In this document: positions 63,315 through 64,000 of the stretch, piece after piece
How the letters are laid out: each line of letters starts with the position of its first letter
Position numbering within the stretch: position 1 is the first letter of the stretch
Source of the DNA: Mycobacterium marinum
GTDB lineage: Bacteria > Actinomycetota > Actinomycetes > Mycobacteriales > Mycobacteriaceae
Assembly: GCF_003391395.1 (NCBI RefSeq)
Contig: NZ_CP024190.1
Coordinates: forward strand, 2,976,001 to 3,040,000
Length of the DNA: 64,000 bases
Reading direction: 5' to 3'
Notes under the pieces: generated by a model
What the model was told of the DNA's origin: nothing
Seen by the model: the letters and a program-made list of their open reading frames with translations, nothing else
Databases searched by the model: none
Position numbers and translations under genes: made by a program

Positions 63315-64000
63315 ATGGAACGATTGAGCGGACTTGATGCGTTTTTCCTTTATCTGGAGACTCCAGCGCAACCAATGAACGTGTGTTGCGTGCTGGAGCT
63401 GGACACTTCGACCATGCCGGGCGGATACCGGTACAAGCGGTTTCATGCGGCCCTGGCCAGACACCTACAAGCGGTGCCGGAGTTTCGGATGAAGCTCGCC
63501 GATACCCAGCTCAACCTCGATCACCCGGTGTGGGTGGACGACGAAGGCTTTGAGCTGCGCCGCCATGTACACAGGGTCGGGCTGCCAGCGCCCGGAGGCC
63601 GTCGCGAACTAGCCGAGATGTGTGGCCATATCGCGGGACTTGCGCTGGACCGGGATCGTCCCCTGTGGGAGATGTGGGTGATCGAAGGCGGAGCCCGGAA
63701 TGACTCGGTGACGGTGATGCTCAAGGTTCACCACGCGGTGGTCGATGGGGTTGGCGGAGCCAACCTGCTCGCCCACTTGTGCAGCTTTCAGGCCGATGGG
63801 CCGGTACCCCTGCCGGCCCGCGGTGCCGGCCCTGGGCATCCATTGCAGATCGCCACGAGCGGACTGATGGGGTTTGCGCTGCGGCCGCTACGGCTGGCCA
63901 CGGTGGTGCCGGCAACGATCCGGACGCTGGCTCAGACGGTGCTACGCGCTCGCGAAGGCCGCACCATGGCCGCACCGTTCTCGGCCCCACCGACGCCGTT
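63315..64000 (+). CDS. Wax ester synthase/diacylglycerol acyltransferase, cut by window end
   Basis: The frame opens at the ATG at 63315 and runs to the window end without a stop (about 228 residues present). MERLSGLDAFFLYLETPAQP at the N-terminus and the active-site HHAVVDG motif (about residue 143) identify it as WS/DGAT, the third in the window. The C-terminal half is outside. The family uses acyl-CoA to make triacylglycerol or wax esters. Confidence 0.9.
   Translation, partial: MERLSGLDAFFLYLETPAQPMNVCCVLELDTSTMPGGYRYKRFHAALARHLQAVPEFRMKLADTQLNLDHPVWVDDEGFELRRHVHRVGLPAPGGRRELAEMCGHIAGLALDRDRPLWEMWVIEGGARNDSVTVMLKVHHAVVDGVGGANLLAHLCSFQADGPVPLPARGAGPGHPLQIATSGLMGFALRPLRLATVVPATIRTLAQTVLRAREGRTMAAPFSAPPTP

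Overview
The window is chromosomal DNA from a slow-growing Mycobacterium. The evidence is the high G+C content, a PPE gene, a PE_PGRS gene, several wax-ester-synthase/DGAT and FadD genes, and clear homologues of Mycobacterium tuberculosis PknF, the FHA-ABC transporter Rv1747, FadD13 and MgtA. Comparisons with M. tuberculosis gene order are from memory; no database was searched. No tRNA, rRNA or CRISPR array was seen.

Layout. 1-2.2 kb: a decayed cis-prenyltransferase (UppS-type) pseudogene and an NYN-LOTUS protein. 2.8-9.1 kb: a giant PPE protein (2091 aa) built from about 24-residue repeats nested in 4-repeat blocks, with a near-perfect 585-bp tandem array. 9.1-15.3 kb: an SDR, an Nramp-related transporter, a zinc-ribbon membrane protein with a membrane-anchored partner, and a PE_PGRS gene. 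15.3-20.5 kb: a tightly overlapping minus-strand operon (SDR, two WS/DGATs, fadD13) that resembles the 3' part of the mymA operon, with a divergent PucR-type regulator. 20.6-28.4 kb: cupin, DUF1330, MFS and molybdopterin oxidoreductase genes, then pknF.

28.4-35.5 kb: a small secreted protein, an amine-catabolic module (copper amine oxidase, APC permease, aldehyde dehydrogenase) and a DUF1254 protein. These lie between pknF and the Rv1747-type FHA-ABC transporter (35.7-38.3 kb), which are neighbours in M. tuberculosis. 38.3-51.4 kb: small membrane, M48 and GNAT genes, then a ligase / class II aldolase / amidohydrolase cluster whose last gene carries an in-frame amber codon. A CBS protein, an esterase-like hydrolase convergent with a 4-hydroxyacetophenone-monooxygenase-like BVMO, an SDR and a fadD1-like ligase follow. 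52-57.4 kb: a secreted tripeptidyl-aminopeptidase-like hydrolase with an IS481-family element inserted at its stop codon, then FAD- and NAD(P)-dependent oxidoreductases. 57.6-64 kb: a small secreted protein, a strong hairpin terminator, mgtA, a frameshifted lipoprotein gene, a P450, another lipoprotein, an SDR and a WS/DGAT gene running off the window.

Biology. The dominant themes are lipid activation and storage (FadD, WS/DGAT, MgtA), secreted and cell-surface proteins (PPE, PE_PGRS, lipoproteins, protease), and accessory catabolism of amines and possibly aryl ketones. Several genes are decayed or freshly broken (uppS remnant, amidohydrolase, lipoprotein), and one IS insertion looks recent. 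The most unusual object is the PPE protein with its hierarchical non-MPTR repeat architecture.
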